Positions 1-7,049 of a DNA stretch of 7,449 nt are shown here, in pieces. The notes below the pieces were generated by a model. That model ran no database searches and was not told the DNA's origin. It worked only from the letters and a program-made list of their open reading frames with translations. The stretch's first letter is position 1; each line of letters begins with the position of its first letter. Origin of the DNA: an uncultured Prevotella sp. (GTDB lineage: Bacteria > Bacteroidota > Bacteroidia > Bacteroidales > Bacteroidaceae); NCBI GenBank assembly GCA_902477645.1, contig CABSIA010000146.1, positions 1 through 7,449 on the forward strand. The letters are read 5' to 3'. The translations under genes were made by a program, and so were the position numbers.

Positions 1-1343
1 TTCAGTATGTTCGGGAATGTTCGGCTCATTCCTGTGGGTTTGTAAAATCCGTGATAGTCGAGCACCATTTTGTGGCGCAGCGCAGCCTCGGCAATGCGGT
101 ATGCAAGCTCAACCGCCTCCTGGTCGTCACGGTCGAGGAAGTCAATTTTGAAGCCCTTCACACCCATAGAGCCGTATTTCGTCATCGCCTCCTCAAGATG
201 CTCGTCGAGCACGTTGAACACAGTCCATAGAACTATGTCCACTCCCTTTTTCTTGGCGAATGCTATTAGCTCGGGCAGTCTGATTTCCGGTATGGGGCTC
301 ATTATGTCGCCCTTCTTCGACTCATACCATCCCTCGTCCAGCACAACGTATTCGATTCCGTTTTTCGCAGCGAAATCGATGTAATATTTATACGTGTCGA
401 AATTTATGCCGGCCTTAAAATCCACACCTTTCAGATTCCAGTCGTTCCACCAGTCCCATGCCACTTTTCCCGGTTTTATCCATTGCGTGTCGTTTGTCTT
501 GGCGGGCTCGGCGAGTGCGTACACAAGGTTGTTCACGGGCATGTCGGTGTCCTTTTCCGTCACTGCCACGATGCGCCATGGGGTAGTGAACTGCTTGCCA
601 TTGGTGCGTGCTATATAGTCTTCCGTAGAAGTTACGTAGCGCTGCTGCCTCCACGGATATTTCTCAAAAGTTTTTGGATAGCGGGCAAACCATCCCTCAA
701 GGCTCTCACCGTCTGTAGCTTTTTTGACAAACATGCCGGGATATGCTTTCAGGTCGCTTTCAAGAATTGTCAGTTTTATGCCCTTGTTGTCTATCGTTGC
801 CGGCAGAAATGCGAGTTTGCCTTGCGCTTCTTTCAGTGGTTTCTCATCGTAGATGTTCTGAAAAGCCATAGCCTCGGGCTTTTTGTCGTTTGTGGTAAAC
901 GAAAGCCATGTGGTGTTGTCGCCGTTGAAACGGAACTGGGCCTTCTCGTCGCTGATGGTTGCCGACACTTTGCCCCTGCATGCAAAACGGTAGGCTATGC
1001 CGTCGTCAAAAGCTCTGAAAACCACTGTCCAGCCTTTGCCCAATGTCAGCGTGGTCTCGTTGTATTCCGCCGTAACGCTGCTTTGGCGGTAGAATGGAGT
1101 AGGGAATGTGGTTTTGAAATATTTTGCCCGTGACGCAGTGGCTTTTCCCTGATATGCGTTGTTGATGTCAATCTGCGACGGGCGCATCAGCTCACGTCCG
1201 TTGTGCACAATTCGCCATGTCAGCACTTTGCCTGCGTCAATTTCAACTTGCAGCCGCCCGTTGGGTGACTGCAAGCTGTGGGTCTTGCCATTCAATTGCA
1301 TGGTAAGCAGCAATGCAAAAAAGATGTTTAAGAATTGTTTCAT
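1..1343 (-). CDS. Secreted glycoside hydrolase family 97, retaining-type (alpha-galactosidase-like), C-terminus cut by window edge
   Basis: The frame is open from ATG at 1343 to the window edge, giving 447 residues; family members are usually about 650-700 long. It begins with a Sec signal peptide (MKQFLNIFFALLLTMQLNG). Residues about 23-280 fit the GH97 N-terminal beta-sandwich. From about 288 the (beta/alpha)8 barrel begins, with the family hallmarks KPGKVAWDWWNDW (290-302), YVVLDEGWY (332-340) and PEIRLPELIAFAKKKGVDIVLW (352-373 region). The motif GFKIDFLDRDDQ (397-408) puts Asp401 where retaining GH97 enzymes such as B. thetaiotaomicron BT1871 carry their nucleophile (Asp415); inverting SusB-type enzymes lack this Asp and use glutamates. 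The acid/base Glu is expected about 55 residues later, beyond the cut. Predicted role: exo-removal of alpha-galactose (less likely alpha-glucose) in the periplasm. No -7 element was seen in the 142-base gap to GH127, so co-transcription with GH127 is likely. Confidence 0.9.
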   Translation of the reverse strand, partial: MKQFLNIFFALLLTMQLNGKTHSLQSPNGRLQVEIDAGKVLTWRIVHNGRELMRPSQIDINNAYQGKATASRAKYFKTTFPTPFYRQSSVTAEYNETTLTLGKGWTVVFRAFDDGIAYRFACRGKVSATISDEKAQFRFNGDNTTWLSFTTNDKKPEAMAFQNIYDEKPLKEAQGKLAFLPATIDNKGIKLTILESDLKAYPGMFVKKATDGESLEGWFARYPKTFEKYPWRQQRYVTSTEDYIARTNGKQFTTPWRIVAVTEKDTDMPVNNLVYALAEPAKTNDTQWIKPGKVAWDWWNDWNLKGVDFKAGINFDTYKYYIDFAAKNGIEYVVLDEGWYESKKGDIMSPIPEIRLPELIAFAKKKGVDIVLWTVFNVLDEHLEEAMTKYGSMGVKGFKIDFLDRDDQEAVELAYRIAEAALRHKMVLDYHGFYKPTGMSRTFPNIL

Positions 1344-1354
1344 GGTGTTTTTTT

Positions 1355-1459
1355 GTAGGGCCGTTATGTATAACGGTCGCAATAAACAGTGGTAATTATT
1401 ACGATGAAAAGGTTTCCGTGTGGTGGTTTGTTTGCGGCCGCTATTCATAGCGGCCCTAC
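1355..1459. repeat. REP/BIME-like paired inverted repeat
   Basis: Two 28-base arms, 1355-1382 (starting GTAGGGCCGTTATG) and 1432-1459 (ending ATAGCGGCCCTAC), are near-perfect reverse complements across a 49-base spacer. Each arm is also a hairpin by itself: GGCCGTTA-TGTA-TAACGGTC at 1359-1378 and GGCCGCTA-TTCA-TAGCGGCC at 1436-1455. The arms differ by a compensated pair (T-A in one, C-G in the other), so the stem is kept while the sequence changes. Neither hairpin is followed by a T-tract on either strand, so these are not ordinary intrinsic terminators. The element fills most of the GH127-GH97 gap and ends 11 bases before the GH97 start codon. It has no coding capacity. It best fits a dispersed REP-type palindromic element; the family name is unknown to me. 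Confidence 0.75.
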
Positions 1460-1485
1460 GGCGTTTTGTGTGCTACATCCCCCCC

Positions 1486-3912
1486 TTATTTCACGCTCCA
1501 CTCAAACAGTCCGGCAGAGTTGTCTTCTGGAAGGTCTATTTCCATTTTTACGGCTGTTGTGCTCACTGGGTCGAAGTTCACGGTGCATGCGCTGCCCTTT
1601 ACTGATGGATATTTGTCGGCACCGGTCACAGGCTGCCACTGTCCGTTTGCGTCTTTGTAGAACATGCGCCATGCCTTTGGAATGCGGCATCCGCCCCAGG
1701 GACCGTCATCGAACCAGTATACGGTTGCGCTCTGAACGGTAGAGGCTTTCTGGAACTCGTAAGCAATCCACTCTGTGCAGTTTTTCTTTGGCCACCAGTG
1801 GTAGTAAGGCATTGAGCGGTCGTTGCCGTCCTTTGGAACCAGACGGTCGTTTATAGACGACAGTGAAGATGCCGGGGTAGAGGCTGTTATCTTGCTTTGC
1901 GAGGCCAATGTCGCAGGTTTTGACGGGCGCGACGCGCTCAAATCCTGAGCCTGCCATACGCGCATCTTTCCGCTGCCGCGGTGACACCACGCATAGTATG
2001 GTATCAGTGTCATTCTCACGTCCTTTGCAGTCAGTCGTCCGCTCTTGTCGAAGCTCAAAGTCTGGGCATCGGTTTTTATGGTCTTTATGAAGTAATCAGC
2101 CACCTTTGCATCCTTGGCATGCAGGGTTCCGTCCTCAACAGTCATCTTAGGCTCCTGGTTAATCAGTGCGCCCATAATGTCGAAATCGTTATCGGGCCAT
2201 TCGGCACAATAAACCACCGGACCACGCTCTATAGCCACGTATCCGCGGTCGGCAGCCACTTTTCCGTTGGCACGTACCGTGCGTGGCTCCATGTCGAAGT
2301 GTACACGTACCACGTCGCCCTTTTTCCATTTGCGGCTGATGGTGAAATATCCGTCATCGGTGAGCTTGCCCTCCATCTTTACGCCATTTACCTCAACGGC
2401 ATATTGTGGGCGCAGGTTGTCGCTGTATTCGTACAGATCGCTCGGAACTACCTGGTTGCGTACCCATCCGGGAATTCTGATCTTCATAGCCCACAGGCCG
2501 GCCTTGTTATCAGCCACCTTGATGGCTATGTCACCATTCCATGGATATTCCGTGGTCTGGGCGATGTTAACCTTCTTGCCGTTGACTTTCAGAGCCGACG
2601 TGTTGCTCATAAAGAGGTTCACATAAACGTTCATGTCCTTCACCGCATAAACATATCCTGGCAGCGACGGAATGAAACGTGCGATGTTTGACGGGCAGCA
2701 GGCACAGCCAAACCATGGCTGACGCTGGTGCTGGCCCATAGACTCAAGAGGGTTGGGATAGTAGAAAGCGCCGCCGTCCAACGAAACGCCTGAGATAAGT
2801 CCGTTGTAGAGCGAGCGCTCCAATACGTCGTAGTATTTCGACTCACCGTGCAGCAGGAACAGACGGTAGTTTACGTAAACATTGCCGATGGCGGCGCAGG
2901 TCTCGCAATAAGCCGACATATTCGGTAACTCGTAGTTTTTGCCGAAAGCCTCGCCCGACGCCGTAGAGCCTATGCCGCCGGTTATGTACATTTTTTTGCC
3001 TACGATATTCTCCCAAATTTTGTCTATTGCCTCGATATACGACTTGTCGCCGGTCAGTGCGGCCACGTCTGCCATTCCCGCATACATATAGGCGGCGCGC
3101 ACGGCATGGCCAACAGCCTCGTCCTGCTCTACGACAGGCTTGTGGCTCTGGCTGTACTCGGTCTTGAAACTGGTTTTTCCGCGGTAGTCCAAAAGGAATT
3201 TAGCCTCGTCCAGGTATTTTTTCTCGCCTGTGAGCACGTAGAGCTTGCACAGGGCCATTTCCGCAATCTGGTGTCCGGGCACAACGCATGCCTGTTCTGG
3301 ATTTGCGCCAACCTCACGGCATACGCAGTCGGCATAGCGGCGTGCGATGTCGAGGAATTTTCTTGAGCCTGTGGCCTGATAATGTGCCACAGCACCCTCC
3401 ACCATGTGCCCGAGGTTGTAAAGCTCGTGGCTGAGGTCCTCTTCCTTCGACCAGCGTTTGTCGCCGGCCCAATTGTGAGGATGTTTCGGGTTCATAGTGC
3501 GCGAGGTATAAAGGTAGCCGTCGGGCTCCTGTGCCTTTGCCACAATGTCGAGCACGCTGTCTATGTATGCCACAAGCCGCTTGTCGCTGTAGGTCTGCAG
3601 CGAGTAGCTTGCGCCCTCAATAGTCTTGTACACGTCGGTGTCGTCGAACGAATATCCTTCGACCTTGTAGCTGTCGCTCGGGTTTGCGGCTTTCTCAAAA
3701 TTTGTGTATCGTCCTGTCTCCTTGCATTTGCTGAAGGCGAGCGGAATAGTCACCTCACGGCTTGCCTTGAGGCGCTGTCCCCAAAACGAGTCGGTAACTT
3801 TCACTTTTGTAAACTCCACAGGGGTGATAGGGTAGCCATGGCTTTTCTCTGTCTGGGCTACAGCATTTGCGCATACGGCAGTTGCCAAAACAAATAATGC
3901 TTTTAGTCTCAT
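1486..3912 (-). CDS. Secreted beta-L-arabinofuranosidase, GH127 (DUF1680) type, with C-terminal discoidin-like module
   Basis: 808 residues from ATG at 3912 to TAA at 1486. A Sec signal peptide (MRLKALFVLATAVCANAVAQ) is followed by the (alpha/alpha)6-barrel of the GH127/DUF1680 superfamily, about residues 30-430, then beta-sandwich regions to about 640. Active-site positions match Bifidobacterium HypBA1. Glu321 in SGEAFG lies 16 residues before Glu337 in YCETC, as Glu322 (acid/base) and Glu338 do in HypBA1. Cys339 and the GCACCPSN motif (Cys405 nucleophile candidate, Cys406) complete the Cys3-Glu zinc site. Residues about 670-808 add a discoidin/F5/8-like module (HWWPKKNCTEWIAYEF, VYWFDDG) that the cytoplasmic HypBA1 lacks. 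Predicted role: release of terminal beta-L-arabinofuranose from plant glycans or hydroxyproline-rich glycoproteins in the periplasm. GH146 shares the fold, but the CCPSN motif favours GH127. It has its own promoter and probably reads through into GH97. Confidence 0.93.
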   Translation of the reverse strand: MRLKALFVLATAVCANAVAQTEKSHGYPITPVEFTKVKVTDSFWGQRLKASREVTIPLAFSKCKETGRYTNFEKAANPSDSYKVEGYSFDDTDVYKTIEGASYSLQTYSDKRLVAYIDSVLDIVAKAQEPDGYLYTSRTMNPKHPHNWAGDKRWSKEEDLSHELYNLGHMVEGAVAHYQATGSRKFLDIARRYADCVCREVGANPEQACVVPGHQIAEMALCKLYVLTGEKKYLDEAKFLLDYRGKTSFKTEYSQSHKPVVEQDEAVGHAVRAAYMYAGMADVAALTGDKSYIEAIDKIWENIVGKKMYITGGIGSTASGEAFGKNYELPNMSAYCETCAAIGNVYVNYRLFLLHGESKYYDVLERSLYNGLISGVSLDGGAFYYPNPLESMGQHQRQPWFGCACCPSNIARFIPSLPGYVYAVKDMNVYVNLFMSNTSALKVNGKKVNIAQTTEYPWNGDIAIKVADNKAGLWAMKIRIPGWVRNQVVPSDLYEYSDNLRPQYAVEVNGVKMEGKLTDDGYFTISRKWKKGDVVRVHFDMEPRTVRANGKVAADRGYVAIERGPVVYCAEWPDNDFDIMGALINQEPKMTVEDGTLHAKDAKVADYFIKTIKTDAQTLSFDKSGRLTAKDVRMTLIPYYAWCHRGSGKMRVWQAQDLSASRPSKPATLASQSKITASTPASSLSSINDRLVPKDGNDRSMPYYHWWPKKNCTEWIAYEFQKASTVQSATVYWFDDGPWGGCRIPKAWRMFYKDANGQWQPVTGADKYPSVKGSACTVNFDPVSTTAVKMEIDLPEDNSAGLFEWSVK

Positions 3913-3985
3913 TTCCGGTTATTGTTTTTATTATTTTTGTTTTAATATTATTCTCATAAAAACGGCACACGTCGAATTTCTGGTA

Positions 3986-4030
3986 CAAAGTTACGGTTTT
4001 TCCCGATAATTAATACAAAAATAGTCCTAA
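3986..4030 (-). promoter_or_regulatory. GH127 promoter with AGGACTATTTTTG box
   Basis: On the minus strand, TAACTTTG (3993 to 3986) matches the Bacteroidetes -7 consensus TAnnTTTG. TTTG (4019 to 4016) lies 22 bases upstream as the -33 element. It overlaps the box TTAGGACTATTTTTGT (4030 to 4015), which also occurs at the two other promoters in the window. The start of transcription would be near 3979, leaving a leader of about 65 bases. Confidence 0.7.
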
Positions 4031-4067
4031 TCATTATAAATATAGTATTGAAATGCCAAAAATAAAC

Positions 4068-4133
4068 GCAACCGCTTGCGAAGCCACATGCAACCGCTTG
4101 CGTTGGCAATTGCAAGCGGTTGCGTTGGCAATT
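4068..4133. repeat. Three 22-base tandem units with LacI-operator-like palindromic core
   Basis: Three units start at 4068, 4090 and 4112, exactly 22 bases apart. The first 12 bases are GCAACCGCTTGC, GCAACCGCTTGC and GCAAGCGGTTGC; the third is the reverse complement of the other two. This core is an imperfect palindrome with a central CG (GCAAnCGnTTGC), the shape typical of LacI/PurR-family operators. Units two and three share the following spacer, and TTGCGTTGGCAATTG occurs at 4098-4112 and again at 4120-4134. Units two and three also form a perfect 12-base-pair inverted repeat with a 10-base loop. The array sits about 90-140 bases upstream of the inferred GH127 transcription start. Whether it is an operator array or a neutral tandem repeat cannot be decided from the sequence. 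Confidence 0.75.
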
Positions 4134-4232
4134 GTACCCATCCGCATTTTCTTGAATGTTTTTCAATGGTGTTTTTTTTATGTCTCGATGTCAACTCTGT
4201 GTATGCGTAATTGAATGTTTTTTTATAAGAAC

Positions 4233-4266
4233 AAAAAAGTGGGCTGCGGAAATCTCCGCGGCCCAC
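4233..4266 (-). terminator. Rho-independent terminator of the module-protein gene
   Basis: On the minus strand, a GC-rich 12-base-pair stem (GTGGGCCGCGGA / TCCGCAGCCCAC, one C-A mismatch, loop GATT) is followed directly by TTTTTT (4238 to 4233). It begins 30 bases after the TAA of the DUF4859-like gene, so that gene appears to be transcriptionally separate from GH127. Confidence 0.85.
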
Positions 4267-4295
4267 ACTTTCAAGTCAATTTATCAAAACGGTTT

Positions 4296-6824
4296 TTATT
4301 TTGCGATATACTTCTTGCCGTTCATAATGTAGAGACCCTTGGCGGTCTTAATCTGCTGTCCGGCGATGTTGTACATGCGGTTGTTGCCTGCGCCGTCGGT
4401 TGTGATTTCTGAGATGCCTGATGTGTAGCTCTCCTCGTCCATGAAGGTGATGTTGTAAACATACTGCTTGCCCTCAACCTCGAAGCACATTGCGCCAGTT
4501 GTCTTAAACGGAGCCTCGATGTCCTCTGAGAGATCGGTAACGATGTAGTACTTCTCGCCATCCTTCTTAATAGAGAGTGAGATAACACCATATTCGTCGT
4601 ACTCGCCGCTGAGGTTGAAGAAGAGACCGTTGGTAGGAGTGGTGGCCTCTGAGTACAGACCTGATGCGAGCATGCCCTTCAGATAGTAGTTGTCGGTGCT
4701 CATAAGGTCGTCTACGGTAACGCCGAGAGCGGTGGCTGCCTTCTCAAGGTCAATTTCGCACTGTGCCTGGTCGAAACCTACAACAGGAACCTTAATGTTC
4801 TCCTCACCTACTTTCTCTGCCTGCGCGATGTCGGCAACGAATGATATTGTGAAGGCAACCTCAATCATCTTCTCGGTCTCCTCGTTAACAAGGAACAGGC
4901 TTACGTTGCGTACTGTGCCTACCTCGTTTGCGCCAGGGTATTGGTAAACATCGAATACGCCGGTTGAGGTGTTCCAGCAGATACCTACAGGAGCATCGGC
5001 TCCCCAGGCGTGGCCGCGCCCGTCAGCATTGATCCATACTCCAGGAGCAGGGCTGCAGAGATACTGTGTGTAAGGAGCATACTTGTTGCCGCCCTGCTCT
5101 GGAATAGAGTCGGCATTCATGATATATAGCTTAGGCTCTGCAATTCCGAGAATTTCCTCGCATTGCGCAGGTGTCAGAGTGAAGTGGGTCTGATTGCCGT
5201 CAGCGATATAATCTGTGGTAGATGCGATTACCTGTACTGCGGCAGGTTTCTTGTCAACAACTTCCCATGCGTCCTGAGAGCCTGTCTCCTTGTGAACGAC
5301 CTCGATGTTGAGAGTTACCGTATAGTACTTGTCGCCCTCAGGATTGAGGAAGTAAATCTTAGCATTGCATGTTGTGCCGACATTGGCTTGCTTGCCTGCA
5401 TACGCACCGACATTCAGAACAGAGTAATCATCTGTTGTGACCGGCTCCCAGAAGAATGCCGCTGTCGCCCCCCAGCTTGTTACAAATCCGTTCTCATCGA
5501 ACCAGTAACCGCCGTTGTTTGCAGTTCCTGTACCAGAATACAGTGAGTTCTCGTCCTTTTGCATTTTTGGAGCAAGTCCGGACAGCTCTACGCCAAGTGC
5601 TGTAGCGATAGTCTCTGCGTCTACATTTACACGTGTTGTCTGATAATCGGCGAAAGTGTCATCAATTGTAACGTTAACGTCCAAGTTGCCCAAGCTGACC
5701 AACTCGTCAAGTCCCTTGCTCTCAGCCTCAACAAACTTCACGTTTACATTGAGTTTATAATACTTGTCACCATAAATTATGTAGAACTCAGCCTTTGACA
5801 GCTCGTCGGCCTTGTTTGTGCCGGGATATTGTCCGAGGTTGCATGTCAGCTCGCCTGTGGCAGGATTGAGTGTGAAAGCCTCGAGGAAGATGGAGCAGTC
5901 GGCACCGTATGCAGCGGCAGCCACATAGTCAGAAGGCTCGCCCTGCTGCTCGTGTCCTTGCCCGTACATTGTGCGGCGCAGCCACCAGCCTGGAGCGCCT
6001 GCTGTTGATTCGTTTGTAAGGGAGTCTCTCATCACGCCAAGCTCTGTGTCGTACCAGTTTGTATACATGATTTTGCTGAGAACAGGGGCTATAGCAGCGT
6101 TGTCTGCCCCGAAAAGTGTGCCTAAGTCGCTCAGGTCGAATGATACTGGTGTGGCATCATATCCCTGATGCGTGTAACGCTCCACGTTAATCGATTTCTC
6201 TCCCACCATGGTCATGGTGCTCAGCTCTGAGCGCTTCACCGTCTTTGGCTCTGGAGCATCGGGAAGCACGAGAATGTTGAATGTGATGTCGAAAGTGGCC
6301 TGCTTGCCGTTGTAATTGAGCACAGCGGTGAATTTTGCCTGCTCGCCGCCTGCAAAAGCTTTCGGCATTTGGCCTGTGAATACTGTGAACGCATCATTCT
6401 CGGCATCCCAGTCGATTCCTCCGTAAATTTTGGCAGACTCGCCATAATTGGCAGCATTGCCCTCTGCGTCCATCCACATCTCGCCGGGGTTTCCTGTCCA
6501 ACTGTTGTTGTCGGCAGGAGCAAGTGTCCCTGCTGATCCCTTAACTTGGAACATAGGTGTTCCTTCTGGTGGTGTAGGCTCGCCTTCTTCTGGGGCAATA
6601 GCGTTGTGCCACTCGTCAAGAGCCGCTGCAAGAGTTGCCGCATCTGTGCCTACAGCCTGAGCGACATCGGCCAGCTTAAACTCTGCCGTCACGCTGCTGT
6701 AGTCTGTTGTTGGATACTGTTGCACAGTTTGTGAGAACTGCGCATTTGCAGCCACCGACACAAATGCCGCCGCTGCCGTGAGCACTAATTGTCTCACACG
6801 GTTAATTCCAGTAAATAATTTCAT
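4296..6824 (-). CDS. Secreted DUF4859-like multi-module protein with T9SS-like C-terminal sorting tail
   Basis: 842 residues. I chose ATG at 6824; a longer reading begins with TTG at 6830, and the ATG gives a clean Sec signal peptide (MKLFTGINRVRQLVLTAAAA, then FVSVAANA) with an Ala-X-Ala cleavage site near residue 28. The mature part is about five diverged beta-rich modules (listed separately). Several carry a small helix such as ATALGVxxxxL, then an aromatic-glycine stretch (GGYWFDENG with WG; GVWINADG with WG) and a closing beta strand pair. This pattern resembles DUF4859 of Bacteroidetes secreted proteins. Residues about 803-842 (GISEIT, MYNIAGQQIK, KGLYIMNGKKYI) form a short tail like the T9SS type A sorting domain. 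I see no catalytic motif. A surface or secreted glycan-binding or adhesive role is an inference from the modules, the aromatic motifs and the hydrolase neighbours. The terminator at 4233-4266 ends its transcript, and its promoter carries the same box as GH127. Confidence 0.88.
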   Translation of the reverse strand: MKLFTGINRVRQLVLTAAAAFVSVAANAQFSQTVQQYPTTDYSSVTAEFKLADVAQAVGTDAATLAAALDEWHNAIAPEEGEPTPPEGTPMFQVKGSAGTLAPADNNSWTGNPGEMWMDAEGNAANYGESAKIYGGIDWDAENDAFTVFTGQMPKAFAGGEQAKFTAVLNYNGKQATFDITFNILVLPDAPEPKTVKRSELSTMTMVGEKSINVERYTHQGYDATPVSFDLSDLGTLFGADNAAIAPVLSKIMYTNWYDTELGVMRDSLTNESTAGAPGWWLRRTMYGQGHEQQGEPSDYVAAAAYGADCSIFLEAFTLNPATGELTCNLGQYPGTNKADELSKAEFYIIYGDKYYKLNVNVKFVEAESKGLDELVSLGNLDVNVTIDDTFADYQTTRVNVDAETIATALGVELSGLAPKMQKDENSLYSGTGTANNGGYWFDENGFVTSWGATAAFFWEPVTTDDYSVLNVGAYAGKQANVGTTCNAKIYFLNPEGDKYYTVTLNIEVVHKETGSQDAWEVVDKKPAAVQVIASTTDYIADGNQTHFTLTPAQCEEILGIAEPKLYIMNADSIPEQGGNKYAPYTQYLCSPAPGVWINADGRGHAWGADAPVGICWNTSTGVFDVYQYPGANEVGTVRNVSLFLVNEETEKMIEVAFTISFVADIAQAEKVGEENIKVPVVGFDQAQCEIDLEKAATALGVTVDDLMSTDNYYLKGMLASGLYSEATTPTNGLFFNLSGEYDEYGVISLSIKKDGEKYYIVTDLSEDIEAPFKTTGAMCFEVEGKQYVYNITFMDEESYTSGISEITTDGAGNNRMYNIAGQQIKTAKGLYIMNGKKYIAK
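4440..6716 (-). repeat. Five tandem diverged DUF4859-like protein modules
   Basis: Approximate residue ranges in the 842-residue protein are 37-186, 210-364, 381-510, 527-662 and 676-795. Recurring elements are an amphipathic helix (DVAQAVGTDAATL, TIATALGVELSGL, KAATALGVTVDDL), a middle aromatic-glycine motif (GEMWMDAEGN, GWWLRR, GGYWFDENG, GVWINADG, NGLFFNLSG) and a turn such as QYPG (modules 2 and 4) or AYAG (module 3). Module 2 is longer and module 5 lacks the WG motif. Boundaries were judged by eye. Confidence 0.65.
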
Positions 6825-6902
6825 ACTCAATTCTTAGTTATTAGTTAGTAATAAAAATAATCTTCCGGTCACAACGGTATGCTGTCGTTTTTTTTGTTTT
6901 TG

Positions 6903-6949
6903 CAAATATATTTAAAAATAATGCGTAAATAATGACAAAATAGTCCTAA
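6903..6949 (-). promoter_or_regulatory. Promoter of the module-protein gene with AGGACTATTTTG box
   Basis: On the minus strand, TATATTTG (6910 to 6903) fits the -7 consensus TAnnTTTG. The box TTAGGACTATTTTGTC (6949 to 6934) lies upstream, with its AGGAC beginning 37 bases before the -7 element. The TTTG inside the box is 25 bases from the -7, slightly long for a -33 element. The leader would be about 70 bases. Confidence 0.6.
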
Positions 6950-6977
6950 ATGATGCAAACGGGACGATTTTGTCATT
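6931..6977. promoter_or_regulatory. Inverted repeat formed by two facing GGAC-ATTTTGTCATT boxes
   Basis: AATGACAAAATAGTCCT (6931-6947) and GGGACGATTTTGTCATT (6961-6977) are reverse complements at 15 of 17 positions across a 13-base centre. The left arm is the box of the minus-strand promoter and the right arm is the first of a series of plus-strand copies. No T-tract arrangement suggests a terminator. A dimeric regulator site between divergent genes is the likely reading. Confidence 0.65.
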
Positions 6978-7049
6978 GTTTGAGACAATTTTTTTATTCT
7001 TGGGACAAAAAAGTATTTCTCTTGCATACGACAGGACTATTTTGAATTT
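6961..7049 (+). promoter_or_regulatory. Array of four direct GGAC-type boxes upstream of the plus-strand gene
   Basis: Four related 17-base words start at 6961 (GGGACGATTTTGTCATT), 6982 (GAGACAATTTTTTTATT), 7002 (GGGACAAAAAAGTATTT) and 7033 (AGGACTATTTTGAATTT). Spacings are 21, 20 and 31 bases, close to two, two and three helical turns, which would put them on one face of the DNA. The middle two are degenerate and could be chance in AT-rich DNA. Confidence 0.5.

Larger units (their letters stand above)
3913..4295. other. 383-base intergenic regulatory region between the module protein and GH127
   Basis: No gene was found here. Read on the minus strand it holds, in order, an intrinsic terminator for the upstream gene (4233-4266), an AT-rich stretch (4140-4230) with nothing I can name, three 22-base repeat units with a palindromic core (4068-4133), a promoter with the shared AGGACTATTTTTG box (3986-4030), and an A-rich leader of about 65 bases before the GH127 start codon. 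Small ORFs crossing the region have no homology that I recognise and no consistent start context. Confidence 0.8.

Noticed and set aside
483..1133. 216-codon open frame on the plus strand inside GH97
   Set aside because: It is antisense to a clear GH97 coding frame, has no signal or domain that I recognise, and its cysteine/valine-rich translation is typical of a shadow frame.
1436..1455. Hairpin after GH127 as an intrinsic terminator
   Set aside because: No T-tract follows the stem on the minus strand, and it is better explained as one arm of the paired repeat.
1479..1485. Run of seven C beside the GH127 stop codon, as a possible phase-variable tract
   Set aside because: It lies after the stop codon, so slippage would not change the protein.
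1981..2691. 236-codon open frame on the plus strand inside GH127
   Set aside because: It is antisense to the zinc-site region and beta-sandwich part of GH127, and the GH127 frame has conserved catalytic motifs; no independent support.
4068..4133. CRISPR array
   Set aside because: Units are contiguous 22-base repeats with no unique spacers, and no cas gene is present.
4152..4222. Direct repeat TTGAATGTTTTT at 4152-4163 and 4211-4222
   Set aside because: Short, AT-rich and not tied to a gene start; could easily be chance.
6825..6830. TTG start six bases upstream for the module protein
   Set aside because: It adds only two residues, and ATG at 6824 directly begins a good signal peptide.
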